Source: Methanosarcina thermophila TM-1 (lineage in GTDB: Archaea > Halobacteriota > Methanosarcinia > Methanosarcinales > Methanosarcinaceae). From it: 64,000 nt of DNA. The notes beneath the pieces were generated by a model, which worked only from the letters and a program-made list of their open reading frames with translations, had not been told where the DNA came from and made no database searches. Numbering within the stretch: the first letter of the stretch is position 1; every line of letters starts with the position of its first letter. The stretch spans positions 1,302,001 to 1,366,000 of the forward strand of contig NZ_CP009501.1 in the NCBI RefSeq assembly GCF_000969885.1. The letters are read 5' to 3'. Both the position numbers and the translations under genes were made by a program. Shown here piece after piece: positions 25,685 through 33,124 of this stretch.

Positions 25685-26308
25685 TTAATCTTGAAATAAA
25701 TCTCTCAGCCCGAGTTCCCATTGCATCCATAATTCTTCCATGTTATTACTTTTCTTTAATATTTCAACAACAGTAGGATTAGGGTCTGCAAATATTATGT
25801 GGCTATCTTCTTCCCCAAACTCTTTGCGGGCTGGTTTTGCAATCTTTTCTTCGAGTATGGAAAACTGAGCGTCTATGCCTGGCTTGTTACCTCTTGCATC
25901 CAATCTTATCCATTTATCCAGATCTTTCAAATATACAGCGTTTAAGCCGTGCAGGAACTTCCTGTTAACATCGCGACTTGAGGAAAGTTTCTGATAGCAG
26001 AATCCGACTGGAACCCCGAAAAATCTCAGCATGGCTGCAAGCAAGTGAGCTTTAGCACAGCATATCCCGTGACCCGCCTCCAGAACCTCTGATGCTGTAC
26101 AGTTAACTTCCTGTGCCCCTATATCGCCGGAGTGATGAATCTCATCCCGAACGAATTCATAAACCTTTTTAATCAGGCTGATCTCGTCGCCTGTGCCTTT
26201 CTGCAGTTCAAGGCACTTCTCAACAATCAGCCTGTGGTCATAGTTTATGACTTCACTCTTTTTGAGGTAGTCCTGAAGGTTATCGCTTTCAGTGTACATC
26301 TTATTCAT
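25685..26308 (-). CDS. Transglutaminase-like domain protein
   Basis: The 207-residue protein carries a papain-like transglutaminase core: Cys in GHGICCAKAHLLAAMLRFFG (near 98-99), His in FLHGLNAVYL (near 138) and Asp in WIRLDARGN (near 153), in the right order and spacing. Archaeal and bacterial members are usually peptidases or amidases rather than cross-linking enzymes. There is no signal peptide or membrane helix, so it acts in the cytoplasm. The substrate is unknown. It converges on the HAD phosphatase gene with a 57-base gap. Confidence 0.8.
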   Translation of the reverse strand: MNKMYTESDNLQDYLKKSEVINYDHRLIVEKCLELQKGTGDEISLIKKVYEFVRDEIHHSGDIGAQEVNCTASEVLEAGHGICCAKAHLLAAMLRFFGVPVGFCYQKLSSSRDVNRKFLHGLNAVYLKDLDKWIRLDARGNKPGIDAQFSILEEKIAKPARKEFGEEDSHIIFADPNPTVVEILKKSNNMEELWMQWELGLRDLFQD

Positions 26309-26627
26309 CTGCCAGCAAACCCTACAAAGCTTATTAAATTTAAGTTTAATACGGATTTCTTTTTATTGACTCACTTTATTGACTCACATATATAAATATG
26401 GATAAACGGTAATTTGAAAGATTTATTGAATTCAAAAGACATACTTTAAAAGATTTGTTAAATTCAAAAAATTTACTTTAAAAGACTTATTATATTGAAA
26501 AGATTTGCTGAAGTGAGGATTTTTTATTAGTTTTATCTTAAAAATTTACTAATCTATAACTTATTTTGTTACTAAACTTAAAAATTATGTTAATATTTAA
26601 TACATTTTAATACAATAATGCTAAGTC
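26309..26627. other. AT-rich intergenic region with about 32-base direct repeats
   Basis: Three imperfect units of about 32 bases (AAAGATTTATTGAATTCAA type) run from about 26416 to 26510. The remainder is AT-rich and leads into the promoter at 26628. No gene is seen. Confidence 0.6.
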
Positions 26628-26634
26628 TTATATA
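26628..26634 (+). promoter_or_regulatory. Likely TATA box and palindromic operator for the structured leader
   Basis: TTATATA is followed at once by the 13-base odd palindrome TATTAT-C-ATAATA (26636-26648), which sits where a repressor would block initiation. Transcription would begin near 26655-26660, just before the first hairpin. The regulator is unknown. Confidence 0.5.
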
Positions 26635-26660
26635 GTATTATCATAATATTCATACTGACA

Positions 26661-26800
26661 AAAGAAGTACAGCTTCTTTCAAGAGGCTTTAATCAGCATT
26701 AATTTCCTGCAAAGCAGGAAGGTTCTGTTAAGCGTTAAGGAGGAGAGAACGCTAGAAACAACATTTTGCTGGCAGAGCCTTGTAATTCAGCAAAAGGAGT
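26661..26800 (+). ncRNA. Structured leader or small RNA with four consecutive hairpins
   Basis: Four perfect stems follow one another. They are AAAGAAG/CTTCTTT (26661-26667, 26673-26679), TTCCTGC/GCAGGAA (26704-26710, 26714-26720), AGCGTT/AACGCT (26731-26736, 26748-26753) and TTTTGCTG/CAGCAAAA (26764-26771, 26788-26795). The third loop displays GGAGGAG, a Shine-Dalgarno sequence with no start codon behind it. GTTCT (26722-26726) can instead pair with AGAAC (26746-26750), so two folds are mutually exclusive. A GGAG at 26796-26799 follows the fourth stem. This may be a cis-regulatory leader of the DUF2795 gene or an independent sRNA. Confidence 0.6.
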
Positions 26801-26806
26801 ATGTAA

Positions 26807-26854
26807 ATGCCTCAAATGCTTTCAGGGAATTTAATAGAAATTAAACAAGAGTAA
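26807..26854 (+). CDS. Possible 15-residue leader peptide
   Basis: ATG at 26807 begins a 15-codon frame (MPQMLSGNLIEIKQE, then TAA) seven bases after the GGAG at 26796-26799. It lies between the structured leader and the DUF2795 gene, which starts 12 bases after its stop. An overlapping start-stop ATGTAA sits at 26802. The placement suggests either translational coupling or a sensing upstream ORF. There is no enrichment of a single amino acid, so a classic attenuation peptide is not indicated. Confidence 0.4.
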   Translation: MPQMLSGNLIEIKQE

Positions 26855-26866
26855 AGGGGAAATACT

Positions 26867-27100
26867 ATGGGAAAAGAGACTAAAAGCGAATTTATTGTAG
26901 AACTTCCTATGGGAGCTCAGAAGATATTACAGAGTATGGATTTTCCTGTAAAAAGGAACGAGATTATTGCCCAGGCAAAGAAGAGTGGAGCACTCCCGGA
27001 CATTCTTCGGGAACTCGGCCTGCTACCGGACAAGCAATATAATAGCGCTGAGGAAGTCGCCGAAGAGCTTCATATGATTTATATGGGGGTTCCTTCCTGA
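26867..27100 (+). CDS. DUF2795 small protein
   Basis: The 77-residue protein has the DUF2795 pattern: a short helix, L-Q-S-M-D-F-P-V-K-R-N-E-I-I, then A-K-K-S-G-A, then L-P-D-K-Q-Y-N-S-A-E-E-V near the end. This family is small, soluble and uncharacterised, and occurs widely in bacteria and archaea. It begins at ATG 26867 after GGGGA and follows the structured leader and the 15-codon ORF. A strong terminator follows at 27134. The elaborate leader suggests tight control of this gene. Confidence 0.75.
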   Translation: MGKETKSEFIVELPMGAQKILQSMDFPVKRNEIIAQAKKSGALPDILRELGLLPDKQYNSAEEVAEELHMIYMGVPS

Positions 27101-27133
27101 AAACGTAATTTACTCTTTTTCATTCAGCCCAAT

Positions 27134-27157
27134 ACCCCCGCAGCAAGCTGCCGGGGT
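27134..27157 (+). terminator. Strong hairpin terminator of the DUF2795 gene
   Basis: ACCCC-C-GCAGC pairs with GCTGC-C-GGGGT around a tiny loop, with one C-C mismatch. It is followed by a pyrimidine-rich tract (TCTTCTTTTCTCTTCCTT). It lies 34 bases after the DUF2795 stop. Confidence 0.75.
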
Positions 27158-27226
27158 GAAAATCTTCTTTTCTCTTCCTTATGCCACCCTACAAGATAAA
27201 CTATTCAGTTATCCTTAATACTCCAC

Positions 27227-27261
27227 AGGAAATTGATTGTCTATAATTCAATCAATTTCCT
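27227..27261. terminator. 13-bp perfect inverted repeat, probable terminator
   Basis: AGGAAATTGATTG (27227-27239) pairs perfectly with CAATCAATTTCCT (27249-27261) around a 9-base loop, and TAATTTTT follows on the plus strand. It lies downstream of the minus-strand membrane gene that ends at 27308 and could serve either direction. Confidence 0.6.
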
Positions 27262-27307
27262 TAATTTTTCATTAATAGACCTTTTACCTGGATTCGGTTG
27301 GTAAGAA

Positions 27308-27676
27308 TCAAGCTATCTGTTTTGACTTCCACGCATACCAGATAATCAATGCCGAAGCCGCGACTGCTGAAAACGTCATTAGTGCCCCGCCCCAATATGC
27401 AGATTGTACTGCATCAACTACGCCAACTAACCAGATGACAGCAAATATTGCGCCCACGATAATGTTTAGGCGGCGGTTTATCGAATCTTTCAAGGTCAGG
27501 GATAGGAAAGCCATCAACATCGGAATTAGCATTAAGATTGCAAATAACAGTATCAACTCAGGCACTATTTTCTGACCTTCTGCTTCTCCCGCCATTAGAT
27601 TTGCTATTATACCCGGCTCCATAAGCAACAGTATCTGATGAGCCAGAAAGGCAATTGACGCAAAGAGCCAGAGCAC
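27308..27676 (-). CDS. DUF6326-like four-helix membrane protein with unclear start
   Basis: The 122 residues listed here form about four membrane helices. Landmarks are LLLMEPGII, ILMLIPMLMAFLSLTLKDSINRRLNIIVG and a KSK tail, which I associate with the DUF6326 family. Function is unknown. The GTG at 27676 is a poor start: the reading frame continues upstream with EVLEDWKIKVS, which resembles the usual family beginning, but no ATG, GTG or TTG precedes it before a stop at 27740-27742. An ATG in a neighbouring frame at 27740 reads MVWFIYTLGG up to a run of six G (on the minus strand). Removing one G there would join it to the main frame. So the gene may be frameshifted or start at CTG. Confidence 0.55.
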   Translation of the reverse strand: MLWLFASIAFLAHQILLLMEPGIIANLMAGEAEGQKIVPELILLFAILMLIPMLMAFLSLTLKDSINRRLNIIVGAIFAVIWLVGVVDAVQSAYWGGALMTFSAVAASALIIWYAWKSKQIA

Positions 27677-27740
27677 AGAAACCTTTATTTTCCAATCTTC
27701 CAGAACTTCTGCCCCCCAGGGTGTATATAAACCATACCAT

Positions 27741-28001
27741 TAATTGGATAGCTGGGAATGTTAAATCTAATAATTAGATTACTATCCTAATTGTGTGACT
27801 ATCTTATTTTAAGACAAGCTCTTAGAGTTGGAGAATGTCGGGTATTTCCAATTGATGAAACAGAAGAGGAAATTACTGCCACTGACACAAATTATGTATT
27901 CGTCAAATTGCTGATCTGATTCCATTTATTCTTCATAAATTCAGGAAAATCTCCGTGTCCAGAAAAATCCGAAAAAATAAAAATTAAGTCTCAAAGCTTC
28001 T
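27741..28001. other. Intergenic region, no gene seen
   Basis: AT-rich DNA between two minus-strand genes. The stretch around 27840-27920 has codon-like composition but no complete frame with a start and ribosome site, so it may be a gene remnant or chance. Confidence 0.35.
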
Positions 28002-28730
28002 TCACAGCTTAGTAGCTATTATTGAGACAAGATTAAAGTAATTCCCACCTTCGGCTTCCATCATTCCAATATCCCTGCGGGCGTAGTCATTGTCACATGA
28101 AAGCCAATCCTGCCAGGCTTCCTCAAAACAATTTAGCTCCTTGCACTCCTGAATGCTTACTGAATCGGATTTTTTCCATAAATTGTACCACCAGTCGAGT
28201 GAGTGGAGAGTTAAATCCATATCTTCACACCAGTATGGCTGTAATTCTTCCGGAACCCCGTCTGTAAATTCCTTTTTCAGCCCGGGGACTGCAACTGCAA
28301 TTTGCCCTCCTTTCTTTACAAGCGGGGCAAGATGCTCTGTCAGGTAATTTTCCTCAATCCCGAAATAGTGATAGGCATCCACACATACGGCAAGGTCAAA
28401 AAATTCATTGGCAAACGGCAGGTCGTGCGCCTCGGCATGTATTGGGATTATTTTATCTTCCAGCCCCATTGACCTTATTCTCTCATAATTATCCGTTGCA
28501 CTGATCCAGAGGTCGGTTGCAAAAACAGTAACGTCATATTCTTTTGCCAGGAAGATTGAGGTCAGTGCCCGCCCGCAGCCAAGATCAAGTACTCGCATGC
28601 CTTTCTCAAACTTTAAAGACTCTGCCATTTCTTCAAGCATTTTCATCGAGTTTGGACCCATCATATTTTCTTTAACAAAATCAGTATCATACTTGCTGCT
28701 TTTCTTAAAAGTCAACCGACCACCTTTCAT
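28002..28730 (-). CDS. Class I SAM-dependent methyltransferase
   Basis: The 242-residue protein has the Rossmann methyltransferase signature MRVLDLGCGRALTSIFLA (motif I near residues 45-62), an acidic residue after beta-2 in VFATDLW, and motif IV-like FDLAVCVDAYHYFG (near 110-123). The C-terminal part is Trp-rich (SLDWWYNLWKKS and FEEAWQDWL). It uses S-adenosylmethionine, but the acceptor cannot be inferred. The pattern resembles small-molecule methyltransferases of the UbiE-like kind. The ATG at 28730 is the first Met. Monocistronic. Confidence 0.85.
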   Translation of the reverse strand: MKGGRLTFKKSSKYDTDFVKENMMGPNSMKMLEEMAESLKFEKGMRVLDLGCGRALTSIFLAKEYDVTVFATDLWISATDNYERIRSMGLEDKIIPIHAEAHDLPFANEFFDLAVCVDAYHYFGIEENYLTEHLAPLVKKGGQIAVAVPGLKKEFTDGVPEELQPYWCEDMDLTLHSLDWWYNLWKKSDSVSIQECKELNCFEEAWQDWLSCDNDYARRDIGMMEAEGGNYFNLVSIIATKL

Positions 28731-28948
28731 CAGTTTGTTTATTTTCCTATTGCTCTATACTGTCTGACTTTATAAACTAATCGAATTATCCTCAGAAGCA
28801 ATTCGAGAAGAAAATATAAATTAAAACAGGTCCACCTGTGTGAGCGAAGCAAGCGAAACTGAATCTCCACTCTCAAAGCAGAGCTAGGGAATATAGGAAG
28901 AGATCCTCTACTCTGAAATAAACACAGAATAAAAAAACAAAATATGAG

Positions 28949-28970
28949 AAGAGAGGGAACTTCCTCTCTT
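28949..28970 (-). terminator. Terminator of the PRC-barrel gene
   Basis: AAGAGAGG (28949-28956) and CCTCTCTT (28963-28970) form a perfect 8-bp stem with a 6-base loop. On the minus strand this is followed by a TTTTTTT run (near 28931-28937). It lies 10 bases beyond the stop of the PRC gene. Confidence 0.7.
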
Positions 28971-28979
28971 TGTTTTAAT

Positions 28980-29231
28980 TTACGCTTTTGCTTTCATCTT
29001 GTCGATTATTATGTAGTCTTTTATTGCACTAACGGAATCGAAAGGAATCAGGATAAAATTATCCTCCTTCCTGTATCTCGTTGTGTCAAAATTGGGATTA
29101 GGGGTAACCATCATGTCAATAATGTTTCCTCCCCTGATCTCAACTACGATATTGCTCAGTACTCCTATCTCGGTTCCGTCGGTAGCCATTACCTGTTTAT
29201 TAAAGAGGTTTTTTGCAAATTCCTTTGACAT
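28980..29231 (-). CDS. PRC-barrel domain protein
   Basis: The 83-residue protein is a single PRC-barrel: FAKNLFNKQVMATDGTEIGVLSNIVVEI, then DMMVTPNPNF and FILIPFDSVSAIKDYIIID. Such domains occur in RNA processing (RimM), photosynthetic reaction centres and many small archaeal proteins that bind partners. Archaeal PRC-barrel proteins have been linked to cell division, but this copy's role is not known. It lies 149 bases downstream of the Cdc48 gene on the same strand, with its own terminator. Confidence 0.85.
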   Translation of the reverse strand: MSKEFAKNLFNKQVMATDGTEIGVLSNIVVEIRGGNIIDMMVTPNPNFDTTRYRKEDNFILIPFDSVSAIKDYIIIDKMKAKA

Positions 29232-29380
29232 TTTTTATCGTATCTCCGTAGCAGCGTGTTATGAGGGTCTGGGTAAAGCTTGCTTTTTCACTTTAAACAT
29301 TTTATTTCATTTGAAACCAGGTTCTTTAAAACTTTTTCCTTTTAAAAGTTGTTCATTTAAAGTATTACACGTTCAAACTC

Positions 29381-31705
29381 TTACCTGTACCCGATATAAC
29401 TAGCTGGCTCCGTAAGTTTCTGGCCACCTTTGAACTGTGCCTCGATCTTCTCATAGAACTGAGCAATGTTCTCTGTAATGGTGGGTTTCACCTTCTTGAG
29501 AGCTTCTCTAAAGTGCCGCATTTCCACATATTCCGTGTCAAAATTTTCTCTAAGGGCAATCATTACGGCTTCCCTGCACACAGATTCTATATCGGCACCC
29601 ACGTAACCCTCGGTTATATCGGCAAGGGTTTCAAGGTCCACGTCGTCAGCAAGAGGTGTTTTACTTGTGTGGATTTTGAAGATCTTGAGCCTGCCTTTCC
29701 GATCAGGGGGACCAATATAGACCAGCCGGTCAAAGCGCCCTGGACGCAGGATTGCAGGGTCCAGCAGGTTAGGGCGGTTAGTTGCGGCAATTACTACAAC
29801 ATCCCTGAGGGATTCAAGCCCATCCATTTCGGTCAGGAGCTGGTTCAATACCCTTTCAGAGGTTCGGCTGTCCGTGGATTCCATGCCTGGCATCGCAGCA
29901 ACCGAATCAATCTCGTCAAAGAAAATCACACAGGGAGCAACCTGCCTGGCTTTTCTGAAGGTTTCCCGAATGGCTTTTTCCGATTCACCAAGCCATTTTG
30001 AGAACATTTCAGGTCCTTTGACGCTTATGAAGTTGGCATTAGACTCCCTGGAAACCGCCTGGGCTATCAGGGTTTTTCCGGTACCTGGCGGACCGTAAAG
30101 CAGGATCCCCTTTGGAGCTTTTATCCCCATCCTAGCGAACTTTTCCGGATTTTTAATAGGCCACTCCACTGCCTCGATAATGGCTTGCTTTGCTTCCTCC
30201 AGTCCACCCACATCATCCCAGGTAACTGTAGGCATTTCTACATAAATCTCTCTGAGAGCTGAGGGTTCAGCCTCCATCAGGGCATCTTCAAAGTGTTTTC
30301 TGGTTACAACGATCTTCTCCAGTCTTTCAGGCGGAATCGCATCTTTTTCCAGATCTAGGTCAGGTAGATTTTCTCTGAGGCACCGCATGGCTGCTTCCTG
30401 AACCAGAGCCAGCAGGTCTGCGCCCACGAAGCCCTGAGTCCTTTCAGCCAGATACATCAGAAATTTATCTACCTTTTCTTTTCTTTCTCTTTCCGAAGCC
30501 TCACCAGCTCCAATTTCAGCTTCACCAGCCTCCTCAGTCTCTTCATATCCCTCTATTGGCATGCCTCTTGTATGGATCTGCAGGATTTCGTACCTATCCT
30601 TTGTATCAGGTACACCTATATGGATTTCCCTGTCAAAGCGGCCTGGTCTCCTGAGTGCTGGATCAATTGCATCTACACGGTTGGTAGCACCTATAACAAC
30701 AACCTGTCCCCTCTCTACCATCCCGTCAAGCAGGGTAAGAAGCTGGGCAACCACACGCCTTTCCACTTCCCCTGTCACGTTTTCCCGTTTCGGGGCGATG
30801 GAATCTATTTCATCAATGAAAATGACTGATGGCGCATCCTGGGTTGCCTCTTCAAAGATTTTCCTGAGCCTCTCTTCACTTTCTCCGTAGAACTTCCCTA
30901 CAATTTCAGGACCGGCAATGTAATGGAAACTTGCCCCAGACTCATTGGCTACGGCTTTTGCAATCAGAGTTTTTCCGGTTCCTGGTGGACCGTAGAGAAT
31001 AACTCCTTTCGGTGGCTCGATATTGAGGTGAGCGAAAAGCTCAGGATGCTTCATGGGCAGCTCTATCATTTCCCGGACACGCATAATCTCTTCCCCGAGA
31101 CCTCCTATGTCCTCATAGGTAGTTACGCCCCGGGTTGCTTTTTCGTACCCTTGTACCGGCTTTTTGCGAAGCTCGATAAGCGTGGCCTCCGTGATGAGAA
31201 CAATTGTGTTTGAAGGTTCGGTCTCAACCGCGACCAGAGGAATTACCTGGCTTGTTGTCAGGGACTCAGTCATTGGCTGCGACATCGAATTTATTATAGG
31301 AATAATGTCTCCCCTGAAGACTGGCCTTTTGAGGATATGCCTCTTTATAATTTCATTTGCATGTTCCCCAAACTGAAGTTCAGGCCCCCCCTGCGTCATG
31401 CTTTCCGGAAGTGCCAGAACAAGTTTCTTTGCCTCCGGAGCTTCAACCTTTCTAATAGTAACTTTCTCCCCTATGGAGACGCCTGCATTTTGCCGGATGA
31501 AGTTATCAATTCTCACGAGTCCCTGATCCCAGTCCTGCCTGTCAGCTCTCCATACTTTTGCTGTGGTCTTTTTCTTTCCCCTTATTTCAACAATATCGCC
31601 TGGCGAGAGCTGGAGTTTCAGTAAGGTTGTAGGGTCAAGTCGTATAATTCCTCTTCCAAGGTCGATAGGATATGCCTTTTCAACCTTCAACTGTATTTCT
31701 TCCAT
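29381..31705 (-). CDS. Cdc48/VAT-type AAA ATPase
   Basis: The 774-residue protein has the Cdc48 layout: a double-psi/VAT N-domain (about 1-180), then D1 with Walker A GPPGTGKTLIAKAV and Walker B VIFIDEID, then D2 with GPPGTGKTLIAQAV and VIFFDEID, each with its arginine finger region. It unfolds proteins as a hexamer and feeds proteases or disassembles complexes. D1 has an acidic insert (EETEEAGEAEIGAGEA) near residue 385. The last residues are YIGYR, so the penultimate Tyr could act as an HbYX-like proteasome docking tail, though the residue before it is Gly. The ATG at 31705 is a natural start. Confidence 0.95.
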   Translation of the reverse strand: MEEIQLKVEKAYPIDLGRGIIRLDPTTLLKLQLSPGDIVEIRGKKKTTAKVWRADRQDWDQGLVRIDNFIRQNAGVSIGEKVTIRKVEAPEAKKLVLALPESMTQGGPELQFGEHANEIIKRHILKRPVFRGDIIPIINSMSQPMTESLTTSQVIPLVAVETEPSNTIVLITEATLIELRKKPVQGYEKATRGVTTYEDIGGLGEEIMRVREMIELPMKHPELFAHLNIEPPKGVILYGPPGTGKTLIAKAVANESGASFHYIAGPEIVGKFYGESEERLRKIFEEATQDAPSVIFIDEIDSIAPKRENVTGEVERRVVAQLLTLLDGMVERGQVVVIGATNRVDAIDPALRRPGRFDREIHIGVPDTKDRYEILQIHTRGMPIEGYEETEEAGEAEIGAGEASERERKEKVDKFLMYLAERTQGFVGADLLALVQEAAMRCLRENLPDLDLEKDAIPPERLEKIVVTRKHFEDALMEAEPSALREIYVEMPTVTWDDVGGLEEAKQAIIEAVEWPIKNPEKFARMGIKAPKGILLYGPPGTGKTLIAQAVSRESNANFISVKGPEMFSKWLGESEKAIRETFRKARQVAPCVIFFDEIDSVAAMPGMESTDSRTSERVLNQLLTEMDGLESLRDVVVIAATNRPNLLDPAILRPGRFDRLVYIGPPDRKGRLKIFKIHTSKTPLADDVDLETLADITEGYVGADIESVCREAVMIALRENFDTEYVEMRHFREALKKVKPTITENIAQFYEKIEAQFKGGQKLTEPASYIGYR

Positions 31706-32256
31706 AGATCATCCCGAAAATAGTTGTGTCTTTTTGATTGTAACTTCTATTCAATAATTATAAAATGAACAGATTTTTCCGGACTGCGTATTACGGAACT
31801 ACCTGTTTTCTATATTAGTTGTCTTTTTATTTCAATGCCTTTGATAAGGGAAGCTTTTATCCCGGAGGGTTTGTTGCGGAACATTCTGGGCTTTGAATTT
31901 TCTGTCCAGGCTTCCTATTTTTAATACACCCCCTTTTTTAGCCTGTACCCTGTCAGGACAATAATTTTATCGGTTAGAGGTACATTTGGTAATTAATTAT
32001 TTATATTATATTGCCTGGGATATATTACTCCCTATCTCTTCCATTTATTAAATAAGTTTACCCTATATCCGTTTTTCTCTGAGAATTTTTATATCTGAAG
32101 CTTCTGTGTATAAAATTATTTAATTACCAGATCAGTTCTTAAACCTGATAGCTTTCGAATCTGCTTCTGTTATGTCCTAAATTCTCAGGAGCTTGAATTA
32201 TCAGGAGATCTAGATTGTCTCGAATCTAATCTTATGAATACCACGGAATTGACAGC
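31706..32256. other. Divergent intergenic region between cdc48 and nadE
   Basis: About 550 bases, AT-rich (blocks of TAATTAATTATTTATATTATATTG near 31990-32015), with no gene. It should contain promoters for both neighbours. Confidence 0.5.
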
Positions 32257-33027
32257 ATGAACCTCGAAATCGCGCAGAACAGAATTATTGACTTTATTCT
32301 CAACGAAACTCGTAAAGCAGGAGTAGATGGAGCTGTTATAGGCATAAGTGGAGGAATAGATTCAGCCCTCGCCGTAACACTCGCCGTAAGAGCTCTGGGA
32401 AAAGATCATGTACTCGGAATCCATATGCCCGAGTCTGGTCTTACCCCTGCTGAAGACAGCAAAGATGCAAAAGCCCTTGCAGACTGGCTGGGAATCGAAT
32501 TTCAGGTAATTGATATTTCAGGCATTATTTCAGCTTTCATGGCTGCAGTCCCTGAGAGTAAATCTGCGGACCGACTCTCCATGGGAAACCTGAAAGCAAG
32601 GATCAGGATGTCCCTCCTCTATTTCCACGCAAACCGGCTGAACCGTATGGTAATAGGCACAGGCAATAAAACTGAGATCTTGCTTGGATATTTCACGAAA
32701 TATGGAGATGGGGGCGTTGATCTCGAACCTATAGGTGGACTTTACAAAACTGAAGTATGGGAGCTTTCTCGCAGACTTGGGATTCCAGATTCTCTTATCA
32801 CCAAAAAGCCTTCTGCAGGGCTCTGGGCAGGTCAGACTGATGAAGCCGAACTCGGGATTTCCTACATAAAATTGGATGAAGTGCTCAGAAAACTTGAGCA
32901 AAACGAAGATCCTGAAACCATCCTGAATACGCTCGGAATTTCCGAAGAACAGCTGAACTCAGTTATGAGCCGCATCGAGAGAAGCGAGCATAAAAGAAAT
33001 CCCCCTCCTGTGCCCCAAATCTTTTGA
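32257..33027 (+). CDS. nadE: NH3-dependent NAD synthetase
   Basis: NadE converts nicotinic acid adenine dinucleotide to NAD with ammonia and ATP. The 256-residue protein contains the P-loop ISGGIDSALAV near residues 29-39, VIGTGNKTEILLGYFTKYGDGGVD (NAD and ATP site) and KPSAGLWAGQTDE near 189-201. Length is that of the ammonia-dependent form, without a glutaminase domain. The stop codon lies only a few bases before repeat copy 2, so the 3' end of the transcript runs into that element. Confidence 0.93.
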   Translation: MNLEIAQNRIIDFILNETRKAGVDGAVIGISGGIDSALAVTLAVRALGKDHVLGIHMPESGLTPAEDSKDAKALADWLGIEFQVIDISGIISAFMAAVPESKSADRLSMGNLKARIRMSLLYFHANRLNRMVIGTGNKTEILLGYFTKYGDGGVDLEPIGGLYKTEVWELSRRLGIPDSLITKKPSAGLWAGQTDEAELGISYIKLDEVLRKLEQNEDPETILNTLGISEEQLNSVMSRIERSEHKRNPPPVPQIF

Positions 33028-33119
33028 AAAAAGGCTTGAGCGAAAACCCCAAGCAACGGCGTGGTCAAGCGGCACAACGCTTGGTGATAAACCGGCGCAA
33101 CGGTTTCAGCACAATGGTT
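33026..33119 (+). repeat. Interspersed hairpin repeat, copy 2
   Basis: The element starts at the nadE stop codon with AAAAAAGGCTTGAGCGAAAA. It includes the shared core (about 33031-33092) and ends with AAACCG-GCGCAA-CGGTTT, a 6-bp hairpin at about 33090-33107. CCAAGC and GCTTGG pair across the core. It lies between the convergent genes nadE and tiaS. Confidence 0.85.
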
Positions 33120-33124
33120 TCTTC

